NCBI GenBank assembly: GCA_948467695.1 | Contig: CAOKFJ010000143.1 | Span: 1-5,529 of the forward strand | DNA from: an uncultured Allobaculum sp. | Lineage (GTDB): Bacteria; Bacillota_I; Bacilli_A; Erysipelotrichales; Erysipelotrichaceae | DNA: 5,529 nucleotides | Direction: 5' to 3' | In this document: one piece after another, positions 4,549-5,529 of the stretch | How positions within the stretch are numbered: position 1 is the first letter of the stretch | Layout: each line of letters opens with the position of its first letter | Position numbers and translations under genes: made by a program | The notes under the pieces: generated by a model | Told to the model about the DNA's origin: nothing | The model's input: only the letters and a program-made list of their open reading frames with translations | Databases searched by the model: none

Positions 4549-5529
4549 CTATCTGGCATTTTCCTCCTTCAGTTTTGCGAGAAGGTCTTCATCCGGACGA
4601 AGACGCATTTCAAGCCATGCGCGGTTCAGACCGGCTGCTGCTTCATCGACTTCCTTCTGGGACTGCGCATCATTCAGAAGCGGTTCAGCCTGATCAAGAG
4701 CGCTCTGAAGTTCAGCTTTGCCTTTATCCAGATAGTCATTCAGATCAACGCTCTTCACCGCGTTGACAACCATTTCGAGCAGCTGCACATCAACATCCGC
4801 CTCGATGGGCTGTGTCTTTGTACGCACTTCGATTGTGGTATTGGCAGTGATGTCATTGATTGTCAGCACATTGCCTTTATGCGAAGTGCTCACATTGGAA
4901 CCTTCAGCCGATTCGATTGCCTGATCTGCCGCAAGAACAACGTCCTGCGCAACGCCTTTATGAGCGAACAGATCTTTCGTTTCTTTCGATCCGTCTTCAT
5001 GCGTGATGTTGATCGTCACACGATAATCGTCATCAAGACCGTATTTCAGGAATGCCTCATTGGCAAGCGCCTGAATGTCGCCGCTTGTTTCGGTGGTGTA
5101 GTCATTCTGATCAAGCGACCAGTTCCATCCAATGTCAAAGTTGTCGCGGAAAGTGAAGTCTTTGTAGTCGCTGCCGAAAGTTTCCTTCAGACCGTCGATC
5201 CAGATCTGCCAGCGTTTTCCATAGTAGTCTTTGGTCAAACCGGCATACTGACGGTTGGCGTAGTCGACAAGAACGCCGCCGCCCCACATCGTGGTGCCTT
5301 CGTGGCTGAATTCCTGTTCAGACATGCGGTATGTGCCCCATGTCGTGATCAGCGCGCGGGCATTGCGTTCAACCATGTCGCGTCCATGATCATCGAGGTT
5401 GTACTCTTCTCCTAGATCAATGGCTTTCTGGATCCAGCTGCCCACAAGGAATTCCTCATGCGTGCCAAGAACCTGATCGGTCAGATCGATGACAGCCATG
5501 AAGCGGTCTGCATAGTAGTCAAAGGCAAC
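4549..5529 (-). CDS. GH89-type alpha-N-acetylglucosaminidase, C-terminal part, with FIVAR-like domain
   Basis: Alpha-N-acetylglucosaminidases of family GH89 remove terminal alpha-GlcNAc, for example from mucin or heparan-type glycans; bacterial forms are usually secreted. The last 326 residues are visible and the frame is open to the right edge, so the ATG at 5499 is internal. Visible residues 1-165 are the GH89 C-terminal alpha-helical domain: HEEFLVGSWIQKA, NARALITTWG (56-65) and WGGGVLVDYANRQYAGLTKD with YYGKRW (82-107). Residues 168-240 are beta-rich and Ig-like in character (DITANTTIEVRTKT). Residues 248-310 look like a FIVAR domain (Y266, VDEAAAGLNRAW). The protein ends at KEENAR with no LPXTG motif, no transmembrane segment and no dockerin, so cell attachment is not evident. 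The catalytic domain and any signal peptide lie outside the window. It is unrelated in function to the arginine genes and is separated from them by a terminator. Confidence 0.88.
   Translation of the reverse strand, partial: VAFDYYADRFMAVIDLTDQVLGTHEEFLVGSWIQKAIDLGEEYNLDDHGRDMVERNARALITTWGTYRMSEQEFSHEGTTMWGGGVLVDYANRQYAGLTKDYYGKRWQIWIDGLKETFGSDYKDFTFRDNFDIGWNWSLDQNDYTTETSGDIQALANEAFLKYGLDDDYRVTINITHEDGSKETKDLFAHKGVAQDVVLAADQAIESAEGSNVSTSHKGNVLTINDITANTTIEVRTKTQPIEADVDVQLLEMVVNAVKSVDLNDYLDKGKAELQSALDQAEPLLNDAQSQKEVDEAAAGLNRAWLEMRLRPDEDLLAKLKEENAR

Noticed and set aside
4504..5415. A 303-codon plus-strand frame opposite the GH89 gene.
   Set aside because: Antisense shadow of a gene with clear family motifs; its low-complexity composition comes from the codon bias of the other strand.

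Overview
The window looks like a chromosomal piece of a low-to-mid GC Gram-positive bacterium (Bacillota), probably gut- or host-associated. A T-box leader precedes an arginine biosynthesis operon, Shine-Dalgarno sites are purine-rich, and next door is the C-terminal part of a GH89-type alpha-N-acetylglucosaminidase with a FIVAR-like domain, a combination typical of host-glycan-degrading Clostridia and Erysipelotrichia. The class is a guess; the phylum is better supported. All genes that I accept lie on the minus strand, so the layout reads from right to left.

Right to left: (1) 5529-4549, the C-terminal 326 residues of a GH89 glycosidase, followed by a good intrinsic terminator (4463-4492). 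(2) 4462-3691, a long regulatory stretch with no certain gene except a tiny leader ORF. It holds an inverted repeat (4305-4328), a direct repeat, a promoter (-35 at 4162, -10 at 4140), a complete T-box riboswitch with its terminator (4128-3900), and directly after the terminator a 22-codon ORF with a strong ribosome binding site and four consecutive CGA arginine codons. (3) argG (3690-2419) and argH (2418-1018), joined as TAA-ATG with no gap. (4) 1017-588, a 430-base spacer full of strong hairpins whose G-U pairs fit only minus-strand RNA, with a candidate promoter and an Arg-rich mini-ORF. (5) The first 195 codons of a short-type (type 2) argC, running off the left edge.

ArgC makes N-acetylglutamate semialdehyde early in ornithine synthesis. 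ArgG and ArgH convert citrulline plus aspartate into arginine and fumarate. All appear to be under arginine-responsive control, seemingly in several layers: tRNA-Arg sensing by the T-box, a probable arginine leader peptide behind it, and a 14-bp sequence shared between the upstream regions of argG and argC that may be a common operator.

The most interesting point is the tandem arrangement of a T-box and a (CGA)4 leader peptide in front of argGH. CGA is not used once among about 46 arginine codons that I read in the four protein genes of the window, yet it occurs four times in a row here.
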